From: Ancylostoma caninum
Taxonomy: Eukaryota; Nematoda; Chromadorea; Rhabditida; Ancylostomatidae
Reading direction: 5' to 3'
Length of the DNA: 64,000 nt
Assembly (NCBI GenBank): GCA_037903475.1
Contig: JBAJFG010000002.1
Coordinates: forward strand, 3,596,001-3,660,000
Position numbers and translations under genes: made by a program
In this document: positions 10,525-21,649 of the stretch, in pieces
Layout of the letters: the number at the start of each line of letters is the position of its first letter
Numbering within the stretch: the first letter of the stretch is position 1
Notes under the pieces: model-generated
Told to the model about the DNA's origin: nothing
The model's database searches: none
What the model saw: only the letters and a program-made list of their open reading frames with translations

Positions 10525-13500
10525 CTTCGACTGCTAAGAAGTCTCTTAGCCGGCGATCTGCTGCGACGTGATGTTCCCTCAACTATATATCGGACAACCT
10601 CGATACGGTTCTCGGTTTCAGGTGACTGCAGTATGAAATATGACACATACGGATATTACAAGTTGTAAAATGATAGACCTTTTCTTTTCTCTCCACTGTT
10701 AGTGACGCAGCTCTTGGCTTTCTGCCCGGCCTCTTCGCAGGGACCCCATCCGCTGTGATTCGTTTCTGAACGATCAGCCAGAATATGCTTCAGTATGGTA
10801 CAATGCGAAGAAATTCAAAACGAAAGAATAATTATACCTTGGGACCTCTTTTCTTCACCTCCGACTTCGGTGTGCCTACGCTAACAGGTGACAGCTAGAA
10901 TTGTGTGTTTACACAAAGCAACACCACTTTAAGCTATCTCCTTGTGTATTCTATCTCTCTCGAACGGAATCTACTGTCACATACCTTGCTCCTCTTACGC
11001 GGGGCACTGTCAAACTCGTCGGCATCCTGATCGATGAGCTCGTCATCCAAATCGCTCTAAATATGCAAAACCATATCAGAAATAGGAGAGAGTAAAAATT
11101 GATTTGGAAATAGGGTAAGGATAAAAGATAAAGCGGTTGGCCTTAACCATTTCCCTGTTGGTATGTGCCACGCATTCAACATCAATCCATAATCTCAACA
11201 GCACTTGAATGCGCATGTGCCTTCTTCGCAGAGAAGGAAGAGAAGAGGAGGAAAAGGGGGAGGAGAGGGAGAAGGCATTCGTTATATGTACTAGTAAGTG
11301 CCTCCTCGAGATGAATCTGGTAGCAATCGCTCCCAGAAAGATGAAAGATTTGTTCGGCCCGGGGCTGGGGTGAACCGGCACCATGTGTGCAACAGTCAGT
11401 TAAGGTCAACGGTGCCTCTTAGCACTTCGCTACAAGCGCCTTGAGAAGAGAATGATATGGTGTACGGTAACCATGAATCTGTTCCCTCGATTTTTCTAGC
11501 TCGATGGTCATTCAAATGATGCTGCAAGACGGGTGCGCATGGCCACACTAGTGATTTCTTCACCATGTCGATCCCACCACAGGGGTGGAAGCAAAAATTT
11601 GGAGCGCAGATGGATTTATAGCCATTAGAAAACCGAAACGGTCTTCATCCAGTACAAATACTCGGGCTCAAGCCCCACTCAGAATTTTGCCGCCGGGTGA
11701 GTCGCCCACGTTGAAACATACCGGGCTGCTACGCAGCGCGAGCTCGCCCAGCGAGCGGAGGTAAGGAATGACCCAGACCATTTTTGTCGCGCGCGGCAAA
11801 ACTCGCTGAGCGTATCTTTCTTCGTAGTTCCGCAGATCTTTTGACCGAATTGCACTTCCTCAGTAACAAACAATTAGTTTTGCTATGATTTATTTTTAGC
11901 GCTTCTCAATTGACGTTTCCGTGTGTGCCTAGCCGTAAACTAGAACATGTGATGCGGTATCCTTTACGTTATCTTTTGTATTATTGGTTCTTTAGCCATG
12001 GATGACGACGATGTAGCGTAACTAGTCCTAGAGTGGTAGTCAGGTACAGAAGGGATTATGTTAATGAGGTACTCGTCTCCTATCTGGACACCAGGTTCAG
12101 GATCTTATTTCACAGAATATACAGAAGGAGCTTTCCTCGTTCGTATCGTTCAGCTGTAACAAGAATTCTACAGAAATTCAAAAGAAGTGGAAAAATTAGT
12201 GAAGGTGTAGAAAAGATGCCCTAGTGCTATTATCGCCGAGCCCCCGCTCAACTCTGAGTATCCTCAACGTCGCTGAGCAGCAAAGGCTTGCCACGCCCCT
12301 CTCTTGCTGCCCGGCGAGAACTCGCTCGGTGGCAAAACTCTGCTGGAGCCTTAGGTAATGGTTAAAGGCAGCACTCACGGAAATCTTTGGGATGAAGATT
12401 TTGCGGTATATCGGGGTTTTTAGGGACGATGAACTCACTGACAACGATGAAATGGCGTGAAACACGCGAAAAACACGGAAAATGACGGCGGTATTTCATG
12501 TGTGTCCATAGCGCGGACGAGTGTTCCGGGATGGGTCCCGCCACGGAACCCCGCAAATGGCACGAATTTCATAAACACGCCCCCGCTGAACCACATGCGC
12601 ACACCCTGTCAACGGCGTTAGTTGGCGCAACGGAACCCTAATGTCCAGAGCGGAAGATGTGTCCACGGCAGTATCTTCGCAGGTAGGAGGCCATTCAAGG
12701 TGTTCAACTTATTGTTGCGATTGTCCAACGGCCGGCTACATGGTAAGCGACTCATTTCAGAAGTGAAAATTTCCGTGAGTGCTGCCTTTAAGCAACCAAA
12801 AGACGGAGCGCACGATGAAAGCCAACTAAACGCTTACTATGGCGCAGAGAAGATTCTATGACTGAGATTTTTTTCGCCAAAATAAATTGCCAAATTAGCC
12901 TTCATACAAAAAGCCACCGACGGTAGAACTGATTTACTATCAGCAGCTTCACTGCTGTTAATTGAATGCTAAATACCACGCAGATCATGGGGAACAGATA
13001 AGAGTTGACTCAGGTCCTCGTCAAAAGAACGAGTACCTCACTGATGCGTGAATACGCCCGATATCGCAAATTTAGTAAATGATAAATTTAGTAAATAATA
13101 GAACAGCAATGAAAAGCACTGGAGCAGCTTTACAAGATTTCTCGACCCAGTTCAGGGGAATAAGAAGAAAGTTAGTGCAAGTTAGACTACTCTCCTATTT
13201 TTGACATTTCACACCATTTGCACTCACCTTTGTTCTCCGTTTCTTCTTGGTAGGGGGATCTCTAACAAGCTGAGAAGCCGATGTGATCGGATCCCTATTC
13301 TTGAAAGCTCTCCGATTGACCTCAGCCAAAGTTAACGAGGAAGTCGGCTCTTCTGCAGAATTTATGTTAACGGTTATTGAATAACAACAAGTACTAGATG
13401 AAGGATAGAACAGAGAAGAATAAGAAAACAGATGAAACGCACTCCAATTGAAACGACGGTTGAACGTCTCATGGTACAAGGGCAGTCCGTGTTTTTGCTT

Positions 13501-16500
13501 GTAAATAGTTAGCAATTCCGTGCAGTCGACAAGGTTCTCCTCGGGCTCCCACGTGTTGTCAGCCTCATCATAGCCCACCCATTTAACCTGTTGAGATATT
13601 CTTTTCCCATAAATATAATGCTTTTCATGGCTGTGACATGTATGTGTACACTGAAATTTTGTCGCTGAGAAAGAGTGCCTATTCTGCAAAGGAATTTGGA
13701 AAACTTTGCTGCTTTCAATTATACGTCAATTATATATTTAATGCAAAACACTAGGTCGTCAGAAAATCATTGAGACAATGAAATAGAAACACTTATATCC
13801 CTCCCACATGAGTTATACTCAAGGACGCTCCTGCGCCAATGCTATACAAGAGCATGACGCTGCGCACCTTTTCACCTGGATGCTCAAACAACCCATTCAG
13901 GGGACCTCCTTGCCCTAATTGCTGTGAGCCACAGTCGCGAGAAAGACGAGCAACAACATCAGCAAGTCATTTGCTGTGGTGGCCGTCAACCAGCGGGTCG
14001 TGAGCCGTTGACTCTGACAGCGCGCAGAGTTCCCGACGCCGATGACGACGTTGTGAGCGTCGATCATGCAGTATGGGAATTGATCCAAGGTCAACGTCTT
14101 TTCGGGCGACGCCAGCGGCGCTGGCGTCAGAGAGCGCCGCGTCATTTTAAACCGAAGGTGGGGTGCGACCTGCACTGTATTCTTGCAACGGAAGGAGTGC
14201 GCCGCATGAACCGGCGCAGCGTCGCGTCCGCAACGACGACGCTCACGACGTCGTCGTCGGCGTCGGGAACTCTGCTCCCTACCTCTGACGTTTCATTTCG
14301 AACGATGCGTCTGCAAAGGAGCAGGAGATGCAGTTGGAGGGGAATATAGAAGAAAAGCACGTTATCCGCATGGTTACTCAACTATTGTCAGACTATATGT
14401 AGCAGCGGGCGAAACGAGACGGGAAAGGGACATGTCAAAGAAGTGGAACGACGGTAGAAAATTGGGTGTAGGTCGTATGGCGCGATTCTTCGGGTGGCAC
14501 AATAGAAAGGCTGAGTCTGGGGAGCACTACTACCACCCGATTACGGTCATGCGTCGCGGCTTGCCTGGATCTGCTTGGTGAAACAACTCGTCCACCTTTC
14601 CGGCATTACCCTACGGTGGAAGAGATCGTACAGAGTGTTGTGGGCGCTGAGACTCTTGGACTTTCTGTAGTCCGAATGCACAATTAAGTGTGGTCCGTAT
14701 GCAATATAGGAATGGTGGTTCAGTGGATATCTTTATCTGACTGTACAAAGAGAGTGAGTGCAAAGAGTAAAGTGAGTAACGAGCGCCTCGTGCGGCTTAC
14801 AACATCATACTGACTAGGGACTATCATCTCAAGCATAAGACGGGTCAGTCCCGCCCACTCCACATGAGGTACAGTAAGGGCCGTGAACATGAATGCTACA
14901 CGGATCATCGATCTGTCGATGATACTCCGGCGGGCGACAAGAATTATCACTATTAATGTCACTGATCTTAGCCTTCTTCCCTGTCGTCCTGCTGCGGCGA
15001 GGATCTTCTTCTTCGTGTTCTTGAAGTGGGCGGCGGCGAACAGTTCGAGGACGTGAAGGGCATAGGTGCGATAGTCCGAGCCAAGGCTCAGACCCTCTTC
15101 ACTTTGGGAGGGGCCAATAGTCCCCTTTCACCAAAGCAGTTACAGAATACAAGGAAGTGAAGAAATTAAAAGTTTAATAAAGTGAAACTGAACAAATTCA
15201 ATGATAAAGGATCGATTCTATAACTATTCATGTGAACTAGCTGTTCATGTGAGGTCAGGAATCGAAATGGCGCGGTTAGTGTTGAATGGAGCGTGCAATG
15301 TGACCGTTGCCGCAGACAGGGAAAATGACGAGCGAATTTCTATATGATGGATAAGGAATTAGATACTAGTGAAGGGTATCTAATTGAAGCTTAAACCTAG
15401 TAGAGTTTAAATGTTAGAAGTAGGAAGCGACAGATAGCATGTTTGCGGAGAAATTTTCGAATACATAAGGGCATGAAAAACATAGCATGTATGTCTCGAA
15501 GATTATTATGGAAAAGTTCGTGGACTAATCGGTAAGAGGATAGCCCTCCATTATTCGCGAAGATTTTCTCTTCATTTTCATGTATGACGTGCGACAGTTA
15601 GTGTGAGATGAACAGGCAAAAAAGTGGTACCAACAGGACGGTCGAAAACTCCACAAATTAGGTGTTTTCAAAGGATTTCTTCTTGTGTTTCTGAGAAAGT
15701 GGTAAGTATTGTATATGTGTACATACTAGAAAGAATGCGCTTTCCGCTCATGTACAAATGTATGGGGGAAACCCTTTTCTGATTGAAAAAAAGGGTGGGT
15801 GAGCCGAAACAACGGGGCATTCTCGTGCCCATTGTTAGACAAATGGTGAGATAGTGCGATGAGGGAAGAGAGGCGCGCGCATGGGGTGAGAATGGCTTCA
15901 GAAACATTCTCACCCCCCTTCACAGAAAAAGACACGCAACCACATGAAACGAGATGTGGTTTATCAGTTAGGGACTTGAAGGAGGAGAACATAGATACCC
16001 TTCACTCCTAGGTTTCATCTCCGAATAAAGCTGTAATAAGCAAAAATAGCTCTAAAGCAGGTGTAATTTCATTGTCAATTTTTTGCATGTAGGAGAGAAG
16101 AAATGTTGTGCAGTTGTGTATGTATGAATAGGCCATATCATGAAGGTGTGCTGAGGACTATCTTCATTCATGTAATCAATGGCTGTTTCCTCACTTGAAA
16201 GCAGTATCCTAGAGCATCCGCAGCACGATAGCGATGACTCATCGCTATCGTACGGTTTCATGAGACGGTTAAACGGTGCGTTTGCAGAAATATATTGCAA
16301 GATTTGCTCAGTTTCCACGACATTTGAAGACATGTTGGGTATTACATCAATGGATAGGGCATTAACGCTTACTTACCAATACCACAACTCTTGCTAAAAG
16401 AAAGCAGAAAGTCCCCTCCCCCCGGTCGACACCCTTCACTTTTTGCCTGATGACCCCCTTCACTTTGGCAGGGGCGTTCTCATCCCTATCACACCTATGG

Positions 16501-19500
16501 TGAAGGGCGACGACGGGTGGCAGGAGTTGAAGGCGAACGGCGGCTGGACGGCGTGGGAGGCGGCTTGACGTGGAGTACAGGACGGCGGCGGCTGGAGTTG
16601 AAGGCAGACGGTTGGAGTTGTAAAGATTGTGGCCTTTTCATGACTACAGAGTGATTTTTTACGACATGCGTCGCATCTTCCTTCAATGGAAATGAAGTAG
16701 GTGTGAAACTGTAGGCGTGGCAAACTCCATTTTTGCACGTATCGGAGTACTTCGAGAGCTTTTTGCATCTCTTGCGCTCCTTTGCCCTTGTTTCTAGTGC
16801 ACCGAGTCCAGAGCCCTTTTGGGACGCACGGACCTCGGTGTTTTCCCACACAGCTGTCAGATTATAATTGACAGAATCAATGTGATTTACTTCGGTCAAC
16901 CCACTACCGTAAATTGTGGGACCGAAAACCGTTCTGGCAATGTGTAATCCAGATGGGGTTTTAGTTACATGGCCGGTAACTAGGTCATGATAATAGTCAA
17001 GACCCACTAAAACGCGTGGAATTTGCCGTTCTCCACGTATTTTCGTATTTGCCAAATAAATATCGTTGGCTTTCAAAAACTCGGCGTCAGCTTGACCAAG
17101 TTTCACGGATGGAAATCCACTTGTAATGATTGGCCGAGTTTCTACGGTCATGTCGATGTCTTGTCCAAATGCCGTCCCGACTTTGAGAGTAATGATGTTG
17201 CTTTTGCACGTTTCCATGTGTCCACCGCTCCCAGATAATGTGCACATTTTGGTCCTTTTCTTTGGAAGGCCAAATTGTTCTACAAGTTTCTCCTCGACTA
17301 CGGTTTTTTGTGAACCCGAGTCGAAACAGAACAACACTTTATCAAATTGCCGCCGTTTTGCGTTCCATATGCTGCCCTCAGCTGTCATTAACACAGTTTG
17401 TTTGCTTATTGAACTAACGGTGCGACTATGGAGTTTTGTGAAATTATCCATGCACATTTGTGCATTAATTGATGTGTGTTTTCTGCAGTCATATCGGCTT
17501 CTATCTGACCTCTGACCGCAGTTTTGACAGACCTTTCTATCTGAGTGGTTGAGGGGCATGTCCCTTGATTGTCGCGTGTCATCATAATTACTCTGTGTTT
17601 TGTCCCTTTTGAAGCACAGGCTGGTATGGTGCTTCTGTCCACAAAATGGGCAGTCCTGTTTCCGGCAGAACCAACTGTTATGGGTCCGTGAGAAACATTT
17701 CCAACAGCGATTTTGCTCTTTAAGTGCTTTTCGGCGCATGCTTTGATCGCTGACGGTACGGCATCGTGTTGATGAGTGATTGCCCTTGTGGCAAAATATG
17801 CATCCCTCACCGTAATTGGGTCTATAGTTAGGGCGCTTCGCTCTTGATTGTTTGACCCTGCCGTTGTTTTTCTGGCCTAATCTTGTCTCAATGTATGCAT
17901 TTGTGGCAATCTCGTTCTTGAGAAGTGCCATTGGGTTGCATCTGTTTTGGCTAGAGTATGATGTCTGTGAAACTGACGCTAATGACACGCAGTTTCTATT
18001 TTGCTCGGTGTTTTCGGCAATATTCTGAACGATTTCTGAATCGTCTTTGGTTGGAGCACATACTTTTTCAGCTCTAGGTTCTGGGTATTTTAGCCGATTC
18101 TCCAAATTTTCTTGAATCTCATTAGATTCACTGAACTTTGCTGTTAAAATAGCGATGAGGTCGTTTGCCTCTGCTATTGATGTGTGCAGCTCAGATACTT
18201 CCGTTATCTGGTGAATTTCCGCAAGAATTTCCCTTTTCTTTAAGGTGTCGTCGCAGTTTTTGTACTTATCTAGTACCTCTCTGTACAATTTTTGGAGGTC
18301 CTCTTTTACCTCATTGATTCGTGGGATGCTACTTTGTAGTAACGCTGTTGTAGGGCAACATTTCGCATAATCCACTCTATATTCTGCACTCTTTGTACTC
18401 TCTTTGTAGAAATTTACTACTTTTCTTAGCGATCTGGCGCTAAGAACAATGGGAATTCTGTGGAACTGGAGTGCCATGGCTTTTTTTGGCTCACTCCAGA
18501 ATGGTTCCCGTGAGATCTGTCGTTCAGAGACGACTATGTGCGCTGCAATTAGCTCACGCAAGCGCTAACTGTAATGCCAGTTAGGCTGGGTTGAATCGAT
18601 AGCGATTCTGGATCCTTGATTGGATCCGTGATTTTAGGGCACTTTGGCTCCTAGGATAGACTTTGCTAACCTCTTACGGCTTAGGGTGGGCCGTGAAATT
18701 GCTCTGATGTGAGCTGATTGCTGCTCTGGTATGAGCTGCTGTTACTCCTGGCCCCAAAGTTGGTACGCTTTGGCACGGGAGGTTTGGTCGCTCTGGTGTG
18801 AGCTAGTCTCTTCTCCAGGCTCCAGAGTTGTTACGCTCTGACGCGGGAGGAATGGCTTTATTTTAGCCGATGCACCCAAAATGTTGTGGGCGCTGAGACT
18901 CTTGGACTTTCTGTAGTCCGAATGCACAATTAAGTGTGGTCCGTATGCAATATAGGAATAGTGGTTCAGTGGATATCTTTATCTGACTGTACAAAGAGAG
19001 TGAGTGCAAAGAGTAAAGTGAGTAACGAGCGCCTCGTGCGGCTTACAACATCATACTGACTAGGGACTATCATCTCAAGCATAAGACGGGTCAGTCCCGC
19101 CCACTCCACATGAGGTACAGTAAGGGCCGTGAACATGAATGCTACACGGATCATCGATCTGTCGATGATACAGAGTTACAGATACCTCTATGTAACAAAC
19201 TTTGAAATTAAGTTTCACTTCTAATGCGCTGCACTTCTATGTAGAATTGATAGGGTTTTGAAGGAACCGATCTTTACATACATCAACTTCACGTCAGATA
19301 TTTAACTTTGATAGGAGTCACTCCTAGCACCCCGAAATGTTGAAGAATTTTAGAAAGCCAGAAGTAATTCAGTCATTCAGCAGTTTGAAAAATCTACATA
19401 TTAGAAGTATTTGCTCGGATGTTCCAGAAAGATTCTTATTCTAACAGAGTATTCATTGGACTTCCGTAGAAATTTCCTTGTTTTGACAGTAGATTCACTT

Positions 19501-21601
19501 GGGTATTCAGGTGAGCTTTATGTTCGAAACTTTCGTTCATCCGTGAACCCTAAAAAACCAGTAGTACCACTAGTTTAACGTTCTTCTCCACGGTCGGGTG
19601 ATGGCTGAATGGGCGAGTTGCTCTGTCAGGCAGATCCAGTCAACCGCGACGCGGGATAGGATGTCGGGTGGTAGGATGGCGCTCAGACCTCGTCTGCCCA
19701 TAGCGCCACCCGAAGAATCGCGCCACACGACCGCCCCCCTAGAGAATTGACACTCGGTGCGGCGAACATTGATGTTGGTAGTGTAGGTTTCATCATGTTA
19801 CCATACGTAACAATTCCAATAACCTCGGTGAAAACTGTTTCACAGAGGACTGCTACCTTGGAGCTCGGTGTCGACAGATCATCTACTATGAAGGTCGCTG
19901 CACCATATGCGCCCACATCAGTCACTGGTGATGACGAAATCGAAGAATTCTCGGAAGAACATCATCGTCATATAAAAACAAAAGTCTACCTATGGGCGAC
20001 TTCAATGCTAAGATAGGAAGTGGACACAACGAAAGGACCTTCGCAGAAAAGTTTGGACACGGAGCTAGAGAGGCCAAATGCATGTGGAACCCACAATATT
20101 TATAGACATATACAATATACGAGGCATTATATATGTCATTACCTTTTTTTTTCTTAGAAAGACCTCGTGGGTATTAGACATGGCGGCAAGAACTCTCTAA
20201 TTGGTAGAACAGAAATGAGATCGAGTTCGCGCTGACAAGAGGAGACAGTGAAAGCTGTGGCTGTCACCACGAAATCCGAAGTACGCGTGCATTTGGATCA
20301 TAGATAGCGAAAATAAATAGTAGTTGATCCCAGATGATAAAGCCGAAGACTGACCAGAGAAAATCAATCACAGAAACTTCAAGAATTCAGTGAGGCACTT
20401 TTCAATCGAGCTGAGGAAAGCGCGGACTGGAGCATGTATATATGTTGAAGACATTGACGACTAGGAGAGTATGCCCAGAAAGGTTCTAATGTTCAGAAGT
20501 CTTATTAATATAAAAAGAAAAGGTTAGTGCAGGAGGAGACTAGGTGAGGGAACGTTGCAGATGCTCAAAGATAGATGAAGATTGGCAAATGTTGGGAATA
20601 CCTGTCTTGAATATAAGGTGCGGTGTAGGCAAGTACGACGGAGGGTGACGAAAGACTATGAGAACCTCCAGAATATACCTCTCCAAGAAGCAGCACAGAA
20701 CATGACTAGCTTGAAAAGGGAATGGAAAGAAGTTCAAGTGTTCAAGTGCAGTGGAAGATGCCCAGATCGCTTGTGAATGAAGATGGCAAAAGATCTACTG
20801 TAATGACAGAAATAGACAGAACAGATCTGCCAAAAACGCTTCAATGAGTTGTTCTCCTCGATTAGAAATATTGATGCTCGAGCAAATCAAGCCCGTGTTA
20901 GAGGTCTCGAGCGCAAGGTAGAGATGGCAGTGGTGAAAATGAAACCTGACTAAGCAGCGGGTCCTAATGGAAAGAGAGCAGAAGAAACAAGAGCAAGCGG
21001 AAATGCACTTGTCATGCTCTCACCACTAAGTTCACGAAACACAGCAACGCAGGAAGAATATTAGAACAGTGAAAGTATACTAGAACCATACCGTTGCCTT
21101 CACGAGCGTGATCTATGCACGAATGGAGCGCACCCTGGATGAGAACATGCCAGGACAGCAAGCAGGATTTCGTAAACGTTTCTGCACTTTTGAGCTCATC
21201 TCCACTATCTGACAACTATCGGAACAATGCAGAATACATGTACAAGCGTGAGCTATGTTGTATATTCGGTGCGTACTTTTTAGGAAAAAAAAACTTATAG
21301 CAGCACCAAGTATAAAACAGAAATGTTCCTCGAAATAAGGTGCTGAAGAATCGGCGGGGCCGTTAACTCACCAGATACACATACTTCGAATGCGTTGAAC
21401 CATTACATGTGGAAGGGTTGAATACTATGTAACCACGCAGCTCAAACGCCTCCACATATCTAAACTATCGAATATCACCTAAACGCTAATCACCATTGTT
21501 ATCTTTAGAACTGCGTCTATGAAAACATCTACGAAAACCAACTCAAGGTGAGTGACAATGCTTTCCACTTGATACTCTTGTTCACCTTCCTCCTCGACCA
21601 T
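10525..21601 (-). CDS. Chromodomain protein with basic AT-hook-like tail (3' end unresolved)
   Basis: The minus-strand exons are 21543-21601, 13443-13630, 13228-13352, 10985-11056, 10838-10894, 10697-10765 and 10525-10625. Phases agree throughout, giving at least 223 aa. The start ATG at 21601 follows a TTGCAG acceptor by 9 nt, as for spliced-leader addition. The chromodomain occupies residues 9-65: EYQVESIV comes from exon 1 and VKWVGYDEADNTWEPEENL from exon 2. The aromatic-cage Tyr, Trp and Tyr are present, so binding to methylated histone H3 is likely. Later exons are acidic (10985-11056), then Lys/Arg-rich with KRPGRKPRA (10697-10765) and SRRSRSPAKR (10525-10625), which suits DNA binding in chromatin. 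The family is HP1/CEC-like; the exact orthologue is not clear. Intron 1 (7.9 kb) contains an RTE LINE and a BEL/Pao-like element. The donor at 21543 (GTTGGT) is weak. The last exons below 10525 were not found. Confidence 0.75.
11100..12361. other. Intronic stretch of the chromodomain gene, no gene seen
   Basis: This is sequence within the 13228-11056 intron. It holds a purine-rich tract (11230-11275) and a GC-rich stretch (11680-11830, 12230-12350) with short GCTCGCC/GGCGAG inverted words. I see no coding exon on either strand. Confidence 0.4.
12362..12791. mobile_element. TTAA-type MITE, family 1, copy 1
   Basis: The ends are inverted TTAAAGGCAGCACTCACGGA and TCCGTGAGTGCTGCCTTTAA. A related full copy is at 53076-53501, in inverted orientation. 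TTAA or TTA/TAA could be the target site, so a piggyBac-like or PIF/Harbinger-like origin cannot be separated. It lies in a chromodomain-gene intron. Confidence 0.75.
14023..14275. repeat. GAC/GTC-rich inverted repeat
   Basis: Two arms of about 39 bp (14023-14062 and 14237-14275) are near-perfect reverse complements, built on GTTCCCGACGCCGATGACGA. The 174-bp spacer holds a second palindrome, CGACGCCAGCGGCGCTGGCG (about 14108). It could be a foldback element or MITE remnant. It lies in intron 1 of the chromodomain gene. Confidence 0.6.
14466..14630 (-). mobile_element. RTE LINE 5'-end fragment, inverted copy
   Basis: This stretch matches, in reverse complement, the 5' leader of the RTE copy at 19565-19740. 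The shared word is GTCGT(A/G)TGGCGCGATTCTTC. It stops just before the CAGAG target site of the BEL/Pao-like element. Confidence 0.6.
14636..14924 (-). repeat. 3' LTR of element B
   Basis: 289 bp, matching 18882-19170 except for one visible substitution. It is preceded by the target duplication CAGAG. Confidence 0.9.
15061..16499. mobile_element. CATAGGTG-type DNA element nested in element B (8-bp target duplication)
   Basis: The ends are inverted CATAGGTGCGATAG and CTATCACACCTATG. The octamer GTGAAGGG is duplicated perfectly on both sides (15053-15060 and 16500-16507), suggesting hAT-like insertion. Subterminal words of the type CCCTTCACTTT / GTGAAGGG recur. The interior has a perfect 25-bp palindrome (16227-16251, CGATAGCGATGA arms) and a 93-codon minus-strand ORF without known motifs. 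A larger relative is at 28595-30161. The insertion cuts the Gag-protease reading frame, whose stop (16495-16497) lies inside this element's terminal repeat. Confidence 0.8.
16495..18561 (-). CDS. Gag-aspartic protease polyprotein of BEL/Pao-like element B (688 codons, truncated)
   Basis: The start may be Met1 or the later Met29. The N-terminal half is helical and Gag-like, as in BEL/Pao elements. Three zinc knuckles follow: CIFCHKGNHSSTRC from residue 254, then RCWKCFSRTHNSWFC and CPFCGQKHHTSLC. The retropepsin active site is FDSGSQKT with catalytic Asp414. The stretch after it (LDYYHDLVTG, then SGLHIARTVFGP) matches the usual start of BEL/Pao Pol downstream of protease. The protein then switches to a Pro/Arg/Ser-rich basic tail instead of reverse transcriptase. 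The stop codon is supplied by the nested DNA element at 15061-16499. The normal family protein is a Gag-Pol of well over 1500 residues. The ORF is otherwise open, consistent with recent activity supplied in trans. Confidence 0.85.
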   Translation of the reverse strand: MRELIAAHIVVSERQISREPFWSEPKKAMALQFHRIPIVLSARSLRKVVNFYKESTKSAEYRVDYAKCCPTTALLQSSIPRINEVKEDLQKLYREVLDKYKNCDDTLKKREILAEIHQITEVSELHTSIAEANDLIAILTAKFSESNEIQENLENRLKYPEPRAEKVCAPTKDDSEIVQNIAENTEQNRNCVSLASVSQTSYSSQNRCNPMALLKNEIATNAYIETRLGQKNNGRVKQSRAKRPNYRPNYGEGCIFCHKGNHSSTRCRTVSDQSMRRKALKEQNRCWKCFSRTHNSWFCRKQDCPFCGQKHHTSLCFKRDKTQSNYDDTRQSRDMPLNHSDRKVCQNCGQRSDRSRYDCRKHTSINAQMCMDNFTKLHSRTVSSISKQTVLMTAEGSIWNAKRRQFDKVLFCFDSGSQKTVVEEKLVEQFGLPKKRTKMCTLSGSGGHMETCKSNIITLKVGTAFGQDIDMTVETRPIITSGFPSVKLGQADAEFLKANDIYLANTKIRGERQIPRVLVGLDYYHDLVTGHVTKTPSGLHIARTVFGPTIYGSGLTEVNHIDSVNYNLTAVWENTEVRASQKGSGLGALETRAKERKRCKKLSKYSDTCKNGVCHAYSFTPTSFPLKEDATHVVKNHSVVMKRPQSLQLQPSAFNSSRRRPVLHVKPPPTPSSRRSPSTPATRRRPSP
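18723..18850 (-). repeat. About 60-bp imperfect tandem repeat in element B leader
   Basis: Units 18723-18782 and 18790-18850 share GCTCTGG(T)(A/G)TGAGCT, a TACGCT core and a CACGGGAGG/CGCGGGAGG end. A third partial start is at 18701. The repeat lies between the 5' LTR and the ORF start. Confidence 0.6.
18882..19170 (-). repeat. 5' LTR of element B
   Basis: 289 bp and nearly identical to 14636-14924. On the minus strand the first bases after this LTR are ttttgggtgcatcgg, a candidate primer-binding region whose tRNA I cannot name. It is followed on the plus side by target duplication CAGAG. Confidence 0.9.
19565..21240 (+). pseudogene. RTE-type LINE remnant
   Basis: A 5' leader (19565-19740) is followed by a broken endonuclease region. 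At 19750-20030 the frame encodes VGSVGFIMLP, then VAAPYAPTSV and the GDFNAKIG-like motif, as in RTE apurinic endonucleases. Farther on, in shifted frames, are the KPD.AAGPNG-like motif (about 20940) and a reverse transcriptase piece reading ARMERTLDENMPGQQAGFRK (about 21110-21180). Many frameshifts and stops make it dead. It lies in intron 1 of the chromodomain gene. Confidence 0.75.
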
Positions 21602-21649
21602 TGCATAAACCTGCAAGTAGTATATAAGAGAAATCCTGCATGAGTGCAC

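Larger units (their letters stand above)
14636..19170 (-). mobile_element. BEL/Pao-like LTR element B, Gag-protease only, with nested insertion
   Basis: Two 289-bp LTRs (14636-14924 and 18882-19170) differ at one base seen (G/A near 14714). A perfect 5-bp duplication, CAGAG, flanks the element (14631-14635 and 19171-19175). The element reads on the minus strand. The 5' LTR is the right copy, followed by a leader with a tandem repeat, then a Gag-protease ORF (18561-16495). No reverse transcriptase, RNase H or integrase motif is found. A 1.44 kb DNA element (15061-16499) is inserted near its 3' end. Without that insertion the internal region would be only about 2.5 kb, too short for a full pol. 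In element orientation the LTR termini read TATC...AACA rather than TG...CA. It lies in intron 1 of the chromodomain gene, in the gene's own orientation. Confidence 0.85.

Noticed and set aside
13195..13689. Chromodomain as part of a chromovirus integrase
   Set aside because: It has flanking splice signals, a matching N-terminal half with compatible phase at 21543-21601, and no integrase nearby.
16052..16333. 93-codon minus-strand ORF as an envelope or accessory gene of LTR element B
   Set aside because: It lies inside the nested CATAGGTG DNA element, not in the retroelement, and has no signal peptide or membrane segment.
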